In this document: in pieces, positions 1 through 7,757 of the stretch
How the letters are laid out: every line of letters begins with the position of its first letter
Numbering within the stretch: the first letter of the stretch is position 1
Origin: an uncultured Steroidobacter sp.
Lineage (GTDB): Bacteria > Pseudomonadota > Gammaproteobacteria > Steroidobacterales > Steroidobacteraceae
Assembly: GCA_946478975.1 (NCBI GenBank)
Contig: CAMLEO010000185.1
Span: forward strand, 1 to 14,234
Length of the DNA: 14,234 bases
Reading direction: 5' to 3'
Program-made: the position numbers and the translations under genes
Notes under the pieces: generated by a model
What the model was told of the DNA's origin: nothing
What the model saw: only the letters and a program-made list of their open reading frames with translations
The model's database searches: none

Positions 1-503
1 GCCTGGTCGAGCACAAGAAGGACGTGGTGATCCTGCTCGACTCGATCACCCGCCTGGCCCGCGCCTACAACAACGTCGTGCCCAGCTCCGGCAAGGTGCT
101 GACCGGTGGCGTGGACGCCAACGCCCTGCATCGTCCGAAGCGCTTCTTCGGCGCCGCGCGCAACGTCGAGGAAGGCGGCTCGCTGACCATCATCGCCACC
201 GCGCTGATCGACACCGGCTCGAAGATGGACGAGGTGATCTACGAGGAGTTCAAGGGCACCGGCAACATGGAAGTGCACCTGAACCGCCGCATCTCCGAGA
301 AGCGCGTCTACCCGTCGATCGACATCAACCGCTCCGGCACGCGCCGCGAGGAACTGCTGATCGACCCGGACCAGCTGCAGAAGATCTGGATCCTGCGCAA
401 GCTGCTGCATCCGATGGACGAGCTCGCCGCGATCGAGTTCCTCATCGACAAGATGAAGGACACCAAGACCAACGGCGATTTCTTCGACGCGATGAAACGT
501 TGA
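1..503 (+). CDS. rho: Transcription termination factor Rho, C-terminal part (5' end outside window)
   Basis: Rho is the hexameric RNA-dependent ATPase/helicase that ends transcription at C-rich unstructured RNA. The reading frame is open from base 3, and about the last 166 residues are visible. They contain the Walker B segment ([13 protein letters not shown]), the Q-loop stretch after it, the block [19 protein letters not shown], the R-loop segment EEFKGTGN with its RNA-contacting lysine, and [11 protein letters not shown] with the arginine finger. The end, [11 protein letters not shown], matches the usual Rho C-terminus. The N-terminal RNA-binding domain and Walker A lie upstream of the window. 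The match to the E. coli protein as I remember it is nearly residue for residue, so the assignment is secure. An intrinsic terminator follows 28 bases after the stop codon, so rho probably ends its transcription unit here. Confidence 0.98.
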   Translation, partial: LVEHKKDVVILLDSITRLARAYNNVVPSSGKVLTGGVDANALHRPKRFFGAARNVEEGGSLTIIATALIDTGSKMDEVIYEEFKGTGNMEVHLNRRISEKRVYPSIDINRSGTRREELLIDPDQLQKIWILRKLLHPMDELAAIEFLIDKMKDTKTNGDFFDAMKR

Positions 504-531
504 ACGTGCGAGGCTGACGCGCGTCCTCAAG

Positions 532-577
532 CTCCCCCGCTCCCGGGCGTAGACCGGGTGGCGGGGGAGTTGTCTTG
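532..577 (+). terminator. Rho-independent terminator after rho
   Basis: The left arm (532-546, CTCCCCCGCTCCCGG) pairs with the right arm (554-569). This gives 9 outer and 5 inner base pairs around a small internal irregularity (541 against 559-560) and a 7-base loop (547-553). A T-rich but interrupted tail, TTGTCTT, follows at 570-576. The stem is very GC-rich and sits just after the rho stop codon. The tail is weaker than ideal, but position and stem make a terminator the natural reading. Confidence 0.85.
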
Positions 578-748
578 CCAACCCCATCACAGAATTTGCA
601 TTACGCAGGGTATTGGCCGTTTGCTGCATGCGGCCGTGCGAAGTGCATCGCGGTTCCCTAAGTGGTTGCCGTCTTTTACTAGCGGCCACAACTTTTTACG
701 GCTACACGGGACCCAGGGAAGGCCGGGTGATTCCGGCGCGCCTGACGC
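578..748 (+). other. Leader between the rho terminator and the EAL-CBS-GGDEF gene, with several possible hairpins
   Basis: No gene is visible here. The stretch can fold several ways: GGCCG at 615-619 with CGGCC at 631-635; TTCCCT at 654-659 with AGGGAA at 715-720, enclosing a second hairpin (662-665 with 686-689, extended by 669-671 with 683-685); and GCCGG at 722-726 with CCGGC at 733-737. The only ribosome-binding-like sequence (AGGGAAGG, 715-722) is 26 bases from the ATG and lies inside two of these pairings. I could not pick a convincing sigma-70 promoter. It does not match the GEMM c-di-GMP riboswitch consensus as I remember it. Any regulatory role is inference. Confidence 0.3.
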
Positions 749-2596
749 ATGTCCGATACACGCTCAGATTCGCCGACGTTAAGGCTGCGTCGACTCGACG
801 CCGCGGCGCTCGAGCTTGCGGATCTCATTAGCGAAAGTCGGATCACGACGCTGTTCCAGCCCATCGTCGATCCGCGCTCCCGTGGCATCTGCGGCTACGA
901 AGCGCTGACTCGCGGCCCGTCGGACAGCTGGCTGCATTCACCGCAAAACCTGTTCGAAGCTGCGCGTCGCGCCGGCATGAAGGGCGATCTCGACCTGCTG
1001 TGCATGCAGAGCGCGTTCAAGCGCTTCGTCGCGGCGCGCGTCTCGGGTCAGCTGTTCGTCAATGTTTCTCCCGACACGATCTACGAAAACCCGAACTTCG
1101 CGGCGCGCTTTCTGGAGCTGGCGCGCGAGGCCGGGATGTCGACCGAGCGTTGTGTCATCGAGCTCACCGAAGAAAGTTTGTTAGATGACTACGCGCAGCT
1201 GCGCTCGGCGTTGCGGAGCCTGCGGGACGCCGGCTGCGCGATCGCCATCGACGATCTCGGCGCGGGCTCCTCGGGGCTGCGCACGTGGTCGGAGCTCAAG
1301 CCCGATTACGTGAAGATCGATCGTTACTTCGTCAGCGGCATCGATGCCGACGCGACCAAGCTCGGCTTCGTGCGCTCGATGCTGGATATGGGCCGCTCGA
1401 TGGGCTGCCGCGTGATCGCCGAGGGCGTCGAGACCGAGCGCGAATGTCGCGAACTCGTGGATCTCGGGCTCGACCGGCTGCAGGGCAATTTGTTCGGCCG
1501 GCCGGGAATGGTACCGGTCGCAGCGTTGCAGGCGCTGGAATCCCTGGATCGCTCAGTTGTTACTCACACTGCGCTGTGCGCCGAGCACATCGCTACTTAT
1601 GTTCGGCCGGTGCCGCCGGAAATGCGCGTCACCGAAGTCGCCGACTTACTGCGTGACAATCCGGAGCAGCTCACACTGCCGGTGGTGCAGGATGGCCGGC
1701 CGCTCGGCGTCGTGCGTCGTGAACGTTTATTCGATCTGCTGGCGAAGCCGCTGCATCCGGAAATATTCAACAAGCGCCCCGTCACTGCAGTGATGGAGTC
1801 GCCGACGCTCTTGATCGACGGCCAGCTGCGGCTGGAGCAGGTGAGCCGGCTGGTGACTCAGAAGGGTCGGCCGCGGCTCACGGAAGAATTCGTGATTACG
1901 AAAGATGGGCGGTATCACGGCATTGGCCAGACCATCGACGTGCTCAGGCTGATTACCGAGCAGCAGCTGCAGTCGGCGAAACATTCCAATCCGCTGACGC
2001 TGCTCCCCGGCAACGCGGCTGTGCGCAGTTGTATCGATAAGCTGATCGAGGCGCACAAGCGGTTCATCGTCGCGTACTTCGATCTCGATTCGTTCAAGCC
2101 TTACAACGATGTGTATGGGTACGCGCACGGCGACCAGGTGATTCTGCATCTGGCCGGGCTGCTGAAGAATCATTTCTCGCCACGGCTGGATTTTGTCGGG
2201 CACGTCGGCGGGGACGATTTCGTCGTGGTGATGCGATCGGCGGATTGGCGAGAGCGGGTCACTGCGGTGCTGGATCGATTCGCGGCGACGGTCGGGGATT
2301 TTTATTCGCCTCAGCAAGCCGGCGATGGCTTCATCCTCGCGGCCGATCGCGATGGCCGCCCCCGCAAGTATCCGTTGCTCACCGTCTCCGTGTCCGCGCT
2401 CGATTCCGAAACGATCGGTGCGACCAGCGCCGATGCCATGGCGCAGCTGCTTGCGCACGTGAAGAAGTACGCCAAACAACAGCCCGGCAACAGCTTCGTC
2501 CTCCGCAGCGACGACCGCATCGTCGACCTGCTCGCCACCACCCGCCGGCCGCCGCCGGATATGCTGCCGATGGACCAGCTTATGACCAGCGCCTGA
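749..2596 (+). CDS. EAL-CBS-GGDEF c-di-GMP signalling protein (phosphodiesterase likely active)
   Basis: A 615-residue soluble protein with no signal peptide or membrane segment. Residues 30-255 form an EAL phosphodiesterase domain whose expected catalytic groups are present: EAL (51-53), N105, E138, the DD pair 168-169, K189, E225 and the QGNLFGRP end (245-252). Residues about 285-400 look like a pair of CBS domains (LPVVQDGRPLGVVRRERL, then the FVITKDG segment), which often bind adenine nucleotides. Residues 440-590 form a GGDEF domain (FDLDSFK at 444-450) with the signature changed to GGDDF (487-491). The product-inhibition RxxD site is not properly kept: proline stands at the arginine position before D481. 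The EAL part should cleave c-di-GMP to pGpG. Cyclase activity is uncertain, and the GGDEF domain may be regulatory. In-frame stops at 728 and 743 leave ATG 749 as the first start. It lacks a good nearby ribosome binding site. Confidence 0.92.
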   Translation: MSDTRSDSPTLRLRRLDAAALELADLISESRITTLFQPIVDPRSRGICGYEALTRGPSDSWLHSPQNLFEAARRAGMKGDLDLLCMQSAFKRFVAARVSGQLFVNVSPDTIYENPNFAARFLELAREAGMSTERCVIELTEESLLDDYAQLRSALRSLRDAGCAIAIDDLGAGSSGLRTWSELKPDYVKIDRYFVSGIDADATKLGFVRSMLDMGRSMGCRVIAEGVETERECRELVDLGLDRLQGNLFGRPGMVPVAALQALESLDRSVVTHTALCAEHIATYVRPVPPEMRVTEVADLLRDNPEQLTLPVVQDGRPLGVVRRERLFDLLAKPLHPEIFNKRPVTAVMESPTLLIDGQLRLEQVSRLVTQKGRPRLTEEFVITKDGRYHGIGQTIDVLRLITEQQLQSAKHSNPLTLLPGNAAVRSCIDKLIEAHKRFIVAYFDLDSFKPYNDVYGYAHGDQVILHLAGLLKNHFSPRLDFVGHVGGDDFVVVMRSADWRERVTAVLDRFAATVGDFYSPQQAGDGFILAADRDGRPRKYPLLTVSVSALDSETIGATSADAMAQLLAHVKKYAKQQPGNSFVLRSDDRIVDLLATTRRPPPDMLPMDQLMTSA

Positions 2597-2644
2597 GGTC
2601 AACCGAGGCGACTGGTCGCGCGTTGTAGCTCTTCGAACGGGCAC

Positions 2645-2651
2645 AAGGAGG
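2645..2651 (+). promoter_or_regulatory. Strong Shine-Dalgarno sequence fixing a TTG start
   Basis: AAGGAGG is a full match to the anti-Shine-Dalgarno core. It sits 5 bases before the TTG at 2657, and this is what decides that rare start codon. A near-ideal site combined with a weak start codon suggests translation is set on purpose at an intermediate level (inference). Confidence 0.85.
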
Positions 2652-2656
2652 CGACT

Positions 2657-4057
2657 TTGAGCTTCGCTCCCATCATTGCAGCGAATCGTTTTGGGCTTGG
2701 CGCCAGGCCGGGGGAATTGGCGGACATCGGCGGCGATCCGCAGGGCTGGCTGATCAAGCAGGTGAAGGGCACCCGGCCCGTGCCGGCGGAATTGAATGGA
2801 TTGCCCACCTCGGCTTCGGTGTTTCAAACATTCGCCGAGGTCGTTCAGCAGCCTCGCCGGGCGCGCAAGCAAATGGATGCGGAGAAGCCCGAGGCCGACC
2901 CTGCCCAGCGGGTCGAGAAGGGGCGTAAGCAGATTGCCGGGATCTATCAGGAGCAGGTTGCCGCTCGCTATCGACTGGCGACGCGCACCGCGGAGCCGTT
3001 TCGCGAGCGCCTGGTGCATTTCTGGACCAATCATTTCGCCGTGTCGGCCGACAAGGCCCAAGTCGTCGGCCTCGCGGCCACGCTCGAGAACGAAGCAATC
3101 CGCCCGCATCTCGGCGGCCGCTTCGTCGATCTACTGCTGGCCGTCGAATCGCATCCGGCAATGATCCTGTATTTGGACAACCAGGCCTCGATCGGCCCCA
3201 ACTCTCCGCTCGCGCGCCGCGCCGGCGGCCGGGCCGATCGCAAGCTCGACATCAACGAAAACCTCGCACGCGAGATCCTCGAACTGCACACGCTCGGCGT
3301 GAACGGCGGGTACACGCAAACAGATGTGACAACGTTTGCTCGGGCGTTGACCGGCTGGTCCGTTGGAGGCAAACGTGGCAAAGAGCCACAGCGTATGGGC
3401 GAGTTCTTTTTCCGCGAGGCCGCGCATGAGCCGGGGACGAAGACCATCGTTGGCAAACGTTATTCGCAGGAAGGGATCGAGCAGCCGCGTGCGGTGCTGA
3501 AGGATCTGGCGAGTCACCCGGCGACGGCCACGCATGTGGCAACGAAGTTGGCGCGACATTTCATTGCGGATGAGCCGCCGGCGTCGGCGGTCGAACGCCT
3601 CGCGAAGGTATTTCGCGATACGGACGGTGATCTGCCGTCGTTACATCGAGCGTTGGTCGAGAGCCCCGAGGCGTGGCAGGCGACCGTCGCCAAGTTCAAA
3701 ACGCCGCATGACTTCGTGGTTTCAACCTTTCGAATGTTGGAGTTCGTGCCCCAGCAGCCTCAGCAGATCCTCGCGCCGTTCCAATTACTCGGCCAGCGCC
3801 CGTACACGCCCGGCTCGCCGGCGGGTTGGCCCGATACGGCCAGTCAGTGGGACGGTCCTGATGCGTTGTTGAAACGTATCGAGTGGGCGAGTGCGGTTGG
3901 CAATCGCGTGGGCTCGAAAGCTCAGCCACTCGCGCTTGGTCAGCAGGCCCTGGACGCGGCGCTCGCGGAACGCACGCGAACCGCGATCTCGCGAGCGGAG
4001 AGCGGGGCGCAAGGGCTTGCGTTGTTACTTGCGAGCCCGGAGTTTCAGCGTCGATGA
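2657..4057 (+). CDS. DUF1800 family protein, partner of the downstream DUF1501 gene
   Basis: A 466-residue protein with the marks of the DUF1800 family: a start of the type AANRFGLGARPGE, the block RLVHFWTNHFAVS (118-130), HPAMILYLDN (166-175), NENLAREILELHTLGVNGGY (200-219) followed by ARALTGW (228-234), the HEPGTK segment (257-262), HPATATHVATKLARHF (287-302), and SPEFQRR at the very end. The molecular function of the family is unknown. It is nearly always encoded directly beside a DUF1501 protein, as here. No signal peptide is evident. The TTG start at 2657 is chosen because an excellent ribosome binding site lies 5 bases upstream and the family N-terminus begins there. It lies 60 bases after the c-di-GMP gene with no terminator between, so co-transcription is possible. 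Residues 64-95 are a charged, probably helical insert. Confidence 0.92.
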   Translation: MSFAPIIAANRFGLGARPGELADIGGDPQGWLIKQVKGTRPVPAELNGLPTSASVFQTFAEVVQQPRRARKQMDAEKPEADPAQRVEKGRKQIAGIYQEQVAARYRLATRTAEPFRERLVHFWTNHFAVSADKAQVVGLAATLENEAIRPHLGGRFVDLLLAVESHPAMILYLDNQASIGPNSPLARRAGGRADRKLDINENLAREILELHTLGVNGGYTQTDVTTFARALTGWSVGGKRGKEPQRMGEFFFREAAHEPGTKTIVGKRYSQEGIEQPRAVLKDLASHPATATHVATKLARHFIADEPPASAVERLAKVFRDTDGDLPSLHRALVESPEAWQATVAKFKTPHDFVVSTFRMLEFVPQQPQQILAPFQLLGQRPYTPGSPAGWPDTASQWDGPDALLKRIEWASAVGNRVGSKAQPLALGQQALDAALAERTRTAISRAESGAQGLALLLASPEFQRR

Positions 4058-4071
4058 GGGCCGGTGAACCT

Positions 4072-5271
4072 ATGCGAACCATGGATCGACGAACGTTTGT
4101 TATCTCTTCTCTGCTCGGCGGCGCAGCCGCCTTCCTGCCGCGCATCCCTTTTGCCGCGACGAAAGCTGACTCGCGGTTCGTGCTCGTCATCCTGCGCGGG
4201 GCGCTGGATGGACTGGGGGCAGTGCCGGCGTACGGCGACGGCAACTACGCGAGCAAGCGAGGCCAGCTGGCGATCACTGCGCCCACGCAGAAGCTCGACG
4301 GAATGTTTGCATTACATCCGTCGCTGACTCATCTGTACGAGCGCTATCAGCAAAAGGAACTGATCGTGTTTCATGCCGTCGCCTCTCCCTATCGTGAGCG
4401 GTCGCATTTCGACGGGCAGGACTTGCTGGAGAACGGCATGTCGCAGCTCAAGGGCGAGCGCGACGGTTGGTTGAATCGCGCCTTGCCGACGCTGCCGGCA
4501 GCGAAAGCGCGCAGTACTGACAAAGTTGCGTTGGCGCTGGCGCAGAATGTTCCGTTGGTTTTGCGAGGCGGCGCGGCGGTGAATTCCTGGGCTCCCTCTC
4601 GGCTGCCGAACGCAGATGTCGATACGCTGGCGCGCATCGCCGATCTTTATTCCACCGATGAGTATTTCTCCAGCCGCCTGCAGTCCGCACTCGCGGCGGA
4701 TGGCATCGCTGGCGATGGCATGAATGCCATGCAGGGGAAGCGGGATCCGCTGAACGGCTTCGGAGCGGTGACTGCCGCTGCCGGCAAGTTTCTTGCTGCG
4801 GCTGATGGGCCTCGCGTGGCTGTGATTGAAGTAAGTGGTTGGGATACGCACGCGAATCAGGGTGCGGAGCAGGGGCAACTCGCCAATCGCCTGCGAGCGC
4901 TCGATGAAGGGTTTGAGGGATTGCGAACGTCGCTGGGTTCAGCGTGGAAAGATACAGCGATGCTCGTCGTCACCGAGTTCGGTCGCACCGTCGCCGTTAA
5001 CGGCACTCGTGGCACGGACCACGGAACTGCGACCTGCGCTTTCCTGGCCGGCGGCGCCGTTGCCGGCGGGCGAGTCGTTGCCGATTGGCCCGGACTCGCT
5101 ACGTCTGATCTCTATCAGCAACGCGACCTGAAGCCAACGCGCGATTTGCGGTCGGTGTTCAAGGGTGTGCTCGCTCATCACCTCGGGGCGAGCGAGGCTG
5201 ATTTGGAAACGAAGGTCTTTCCAGACAGCCGAAGCGCGGCGCCGCTCGATGGCTTGATACGCCGCGCTTGA
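4072..5271 (+). CDS. DUF1501 family protein with Tat signal, alkaline-phosphatase-like fold
   Basis: About 399 residues from ATG 4072. The N-terminus MRTMDRRTFVISSLLGGAAA holds a twin-arginine pair (6-7) followed by a hydrophobic stretch and a cleavage-like PFAAT, so export by Tat is expected. Family marks are the ILRGALDGLGAVPAYGD block (40-56), SHFDGQD (111-117), VSGWDTHANQG (254-264), VVTEFGRTV (299-307) and GTDHG (314-318). The DUF1501 family is placed in the alkaline phosphatase superfamily, and the conserved Asp and His residues would be metal ligands, but no substrate is known. Other starts in frame are ATG 4054, which overlaps the upstream stop as ATGA, and ATG 4081. I prefer 4072 because GGTGA (4063-4067) precedes it and it keeps a compact Tat signal. 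The frame also reads open far upstream inside the DUF1800 gene; that extension is not real. Probably one operon with DUF1800. Confidence 0.9.
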   Translation: MRTMDRRTFVISSLLGGAAAFLPRIPFAATKADSRFVLVILRGALDGLGAVPAYGDGNYASKRGQLAITAPTQKLDGMFALHPSLTHLYERYQQKELIVFHAVASPYRERSHFDGQDLLENGMSQLKGERDGWLNRALPTLPAAKARSTDKVALALAQNVPLVLRGGAAVNSWAPSRLPNADVDTLARIADLYSTDEYFSSRLQSALAADGIAGDGMNAMQGKRDPLNGFGAVTAAAGKFLAAADGPRVAVIEVSGWDTHANQGAEQGQLANRLRALDEGFEGLRTSLGSAWKDTAMLVVTEFGRTVAVNGTRGTDHGTATCAFLAGGAVAGGRVVADWPGLATSDLYQQRDLKPTRDLRSVFKGVLAHHLGASEADLETKVFPDSRSAAPLDGLIRRA

Positions 5272-5278
5272 GAGGGAC

Positions 5279-6598
5279 CTACTTCTTCCCCAACCGATAC
5301 AACAACACAGCCAGTCGCTGCGTCTGGATCTTGTACGTCCGAAGGTCAGCGAACTCGTCAGGGGTGTGAGACCCACCGCCGAGCAGGCCGAGGCCATCGA
5401 TGGCCATATCAACGTGGTCGGCAGCGAAAGAAATATCCGCCGCGCCCGCATTACGAGGATTCACTTCCGTGACGGGCCCGAAGCCGAGATCACGGCTCAC
5501 GGCATCGTACATCGACAGCAATCTGCGATTGCCCTCGGTGGGCGCCATGGGCGGATAACTGTCGGTGAACGAAATCTCCGCCGACGTGTGCGGCAGGTTC
5601 CCGTTCTCGACCACCTTCCGCATCTTCGCTCTCGTCTCTTCCAATTCCTGCGCCGTGAGCGTACGCAGATCGCCTGATGCGATCGCCACCGGCGCGATGA
5701 TGTTGTTCTTGCCTGACACCGTCGCCCCGAGCGGCTCGGATTTGAAATTCACCTGCGTACTGCTGGCAACCAATCCCGGATTGAACGTGACGAACTCCGC
5801 GCCGCGCACTTCCTGATAGAAACCATTGAGGATGCGCCCCAGCTCATAAGCGGCGCCGGCGCCAACGTCATCGGCAAAGATCTGCGACGAATGTTCGCTC
5901 TTGGCTTTGATCTTCACCACCCAACCGGTCGAGCTGCGACGCGCAGTGACCGCCGTCTTCGGATCGTTCGCGGCGTTCTCCAAACCGATCGCGATATCCG
6001 CCGCCTTGGCGGCTTCAATCAAATCGTGTCGCGCGAGATCGAACGGCCGGCCCGAATCTTCCTCATCTCCATGCAGCACCACCGTGACTTGCAAGCTATC
6101 GAGCAGCTTCGCGTCGCGCAGAGCATCGAGCGCAGCCAGCCCGACGATGATTCCGCCCTTCATATCGGAAGTCCCGGGCCCACGCGCAATGTTCGCATCG
6201 ACGCGTTCCCACTTTTGCAAGGGATGATCGGGCTCGAACACCGTGTCCATGTGACCGATCAGCAGCACGTGCGGGCCGCGGCCGGCGCGGGTCGCGATCA
6301 GGTGGCCGGCGCGACCGAACGGCGTGCCGTCGACCCAGGTCACCTTGAAGCCGAGCGCCTCGAATCGAGGCCGCAGCATGTCGGCCACTTTGCGCACGCC
6401 GGCGAAATTCATGGTGCCGCTGTTAACGTTGACGATCTGTTCCAACAGCGCGATCGACGCCTGCTCGTGCGCAGCGACGTGACGTACCAGCGCCTTCTCC
6501 TTCGCATCCATTTTGACTGCTGGGGGCGCCGCGCCTGCGGAAAAGCAGCACAGGCTCACCGCGGCGGCCAGCAAAGGGGCGGTACGGGCAAATCGCAT
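5279..6598 (-). CDS. Secreted M20 family metallopeptidase (glutamate carboxypeptidase type)
   Basis: A 439-residue zinc peptidase expected in the periplasm. The first ~23 residues are a Sec signal peptide (MRFARTAPLLAAAVSLCCFS, then AGAA). The two-zinc site of the M20/CPG2 family is complete: H116 and D118 in GHMDTVF, D145 in SDMKGG, catalytic E179 with E180 in HGDEED, E207 in LEN, and H411 in GGGSHTPDE. Such enzymes remove C-terminal glutamate or cleave related amide bonds; the exact substrate cannot be read from sequence. The start is placed at 6598 because GAGGA lies 9 bases upstream (complement of 6608-6612) and the signal peptide begins there. A longer in-frame start at 6721 would overlap the divergent gene and hide the signal peptide. 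The gene converges on DUF1501 with 7 bases between stop codons. Confidence 0.93.
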   Translation of the reverse strand: MRFARTAPLLAAAVSLCCFSAGAAPPAVKMDAKEKALVRHVAAHEQASIALLEQIVNVNSGTMNFAGVRKVADMLRPRFEALGFKVTWVDGTPFGRAGHLIATRAGRGPHVLLIGHMDTVFEPDHPLQKWERVDANIARGPGTSDMKGGIIVGLAALDALRDAKLLDSLQVTVVLHGDEEDSGRPFDLARHDLIEAAKAADIAIGLENAANDPKTAVTARRSSTGWVVKIKAKSEHSSQIFADDVGAGAAYELGRILNGFYQEVRGAEFVTFNPGLVASSTQVNFKSEPLGATVSGKNNIIAPVAIASGDLRTLTAQELEETRAKMRKVVENGNLPHTSAEISFTDSYPPMAPTEGNRRLLSMYDAVSRDLGFGPVTEVNPRNAGAADISFAADHVDMAIDGLGLLGGGSHTPDEFADLRTYKIQTQRLAVLLYRLGKK

Positions 6599-6608
6599 GG
6601 TGGAATTT

Positions 6609-6626
6609 CCTCTCGCGCGCGAAAGG
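6609..6626. promoter_or_regulatory. Near-perfect 18-bp dyad covering both ribosome binding sites between divergent genes
   Basis: CCTCTCGCGCGCGAAAGG is symmetric at 8 of 9 base pairs; only 6612/6623 fails, and the core TCGCGCGCGA is perfect. It occupies most of the 32 bases between the start codons at 6598 (minus) and 6631 (plus) and contains the Shine-Dalgarno of each gene. It could be an operator shared by both genes. Part of the symmetry arises simply because each strand needs a purine-rich ribosome binding site. No protein is known to bind it. Confidence 0.35.
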
Positions 6627-6630
6627 TCGC

Positions 6631-7740
6631 ATGATACGCGAGATGACCTCCGCAGCCGACGAGCCTCCTGCCTCATCCGCTCCCGCCGTGACGGCGGAAG
6701 GCGAGGCGTTCCCTTCAGCACCGCGACGTTTGCATTACGTCGACGTGCCTACGCCCGCGCCCGGGCAGAACGTGACGTTGGCGCCGGGTGTGCGCTGGGC
6801 GCGCATTCCGCTGCCGCTGGATTTAAATCACATCAATGTCTGGCTGCTCGATACCGATCAGGGCTGCGTCGTCGTCGATACCGGCATGGCGGCGTCGATT
6901 GGTAAAGACGCGTGGGAAGCGATCGAGCGCGAACATTTTTCCAAGCTGCCGCTGCGCGCGGTGTTCGTTACTCACATCCATCCCGATCACATCGGTCTCG
7001 CTGCATGGCTGCAGGAACGCCATGGCGTCCCCGTGCTCATGTCGGAACAAACATTGGCGTGGGCGAAGCGGCTGCTGGGAGGCGAGGGCAGGGCGCGTGC
7101 CGAAGCCATTGAGAAGTTTTTCAGCTCGCACGGCCTGCTCGATACGACGCAAGTGCAGGCGATGTTGCAACCAGAGCGAATTGCGCGCATGGCCAGCGGC
7201 CTGCCCCAGGTCGAGCGCCTGATCGCGGACAGCGAAGTGGTCCGCTGGGGTGAACACGACTGGACTGCGATGGAGACCAACGGCCATGCCGAGGGTCATT
7301 TGTGCCTGTTCAACCCGGCGTTGCGAGTGTTGATCAGCGGCGACCAGGTGCTGCCGACGATTTCATCCAACATCAGCTTCATGGTCGGCAGCAACGATCC
7401 GAACCCGCTCGGTTCGTACCTGTCATCGCTGCAGCGGCTGCGAGGGCTCGCCGAAGACACGCTGGTGCTGCCATCGCATGGCGTGCCGTTCCACGGCCTG
7501 CGACAGCGGATCGACGATCTCACCGGCCATCACCTGGAGCAGCTGGACAAACTTACGGCCGCTTGCGCCGAGCCCAAGCTCGCGGTGGAGATGCTGCCAC
7601 TGATGTTTCGGCGTGAGCTCAAAGGCATGCACCTGGTGCTGGCCATGGGAGAGGCGTTGGCGCATCTGGAATATCTGGTGCATGCAGGGCGGCTCCACCG
7701 CGAGCGGGTTCATGATCGAATTCGTTACGTCAGTCTCTGA
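6631..7740 (+). CDS. MBL-fold metallo-hydrolase
   Basis: A 369-residue cytoplasmic enzyme of the metallo-beta-lactamase fold. The metal-binding residues are all present: THIHPDH (H115, H117, D119, H120), H219 in NGHAEGH, D238 in ISGDQ and H283 in LPSHG. Residues 65-285 form the hydrolase domain. The rest (about 290-369) is a helical tail resembling the winged-helix end seen in LACTB2-like members. This points to a glyoxalase II or LACTB2-like hydrolase rather than an antibiotic-resistance lactamase; it has no signal peptide. The substrate is unknown, and thioester, ester or RNA remain possible. The start at 6631 follows AAGG (6623-6626) by 4 bases; ATG 6643 is an alternative. It is divergent from the M20 peptidase, so any promoter must lie inside that gene's 5' end. 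It converges with the solenoid gene. Confidence 0.9.
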   Translation: MIREMTSAADEPPASSAPAVTAEGEAFPSAPRRLHYVDVPTPAPGQNVTLAPGVRWARIPLPLDLNHINVWLLDTDQGCVVVDTGMAASIGKDAWEAIEREHFSKLPLRAVFVTHIHPDHIGLAAWLQERHGVPVLMSEQTLAWAKRLLGGEGRARAEAIEKFFSSHGLLDTTQVQAMLQPERIARMASGLPQVERLIADSEVVRWGEHDWTAMETNGHAEGHLCLFNPALRVLISGDQVLPTISSNISFMVGSNDPNPLGSYLSSLQRLRGLAEDTLVLPSHGVPFHGLRQRIDDLTGHHLEQLDKLTAACAEPKLAVEMLPLMFRRELKGMHLVLAMGEALAHLEYLVHAGRLHRERVHDRIRYVSL

Positions 7741-7757
7741 TCGCCAATCAGTCTTTT
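7737..7757 (+). terminator. Weak terminator-like hairpin across two convergent stop codons
   Basis: CTGAT (7737-7741) pairs with ATCAG (7747-7751) around a 5-base loop, followed by TCTTTT (7752-7757). It spans the 7-base gap between the stop codons of the MBL gene and the solenoid gene. The stem is short and AT-containing, so termination would be modest and only in the forward direction. Confidence 0.35.

Noticed and set aside
578..748. c-di-GMP (GEMM-type) riboswitch upstream of the c-di-GMP gene
   Set aside because: Appealing by context, but the conserved GEMM core segments as I remember them are not present on either strand.
1727..3109. Long minus-strand open frame (460 codons) across the c-di-GMP and DUF1800 genes
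   Set aside because: It has an Arg/His/Gly-rich composition with no recognisable motif, crosses two well-supported plus-strand genes, and is typical of antisense frames in GC-rich DNA.
3883..4071. Upstream extension of the DUF1501 frame
   Set aside because: It lies inside the DUF1800 coding region, and the Tat signal peptide begins only after ATG 4072 or 4081.
5279..6598. M20 peptidase as a lipoprotein because of the CC in the signal peptide
   Set aside because: The residues before the cysteines (VSL) do not fit a lipobox, and the AGAA that follows is a normal Sec cleavage site.
6599..6721. Longer start for the M20 peptidase at 6721
   Set aside because: It would place 41 Arg-rich residues before a clear signal peptide and overlap the divergent MBL gene. 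A good ribosome binding site exists for 6598.
6631..7740. Beta-lactamase resistance gene
   Set aside because: The MBL metal motif is shared by many hydrolases. There is no signal peptide, and the tail resembles LACTB2-like proteins, so resistance is not supported.
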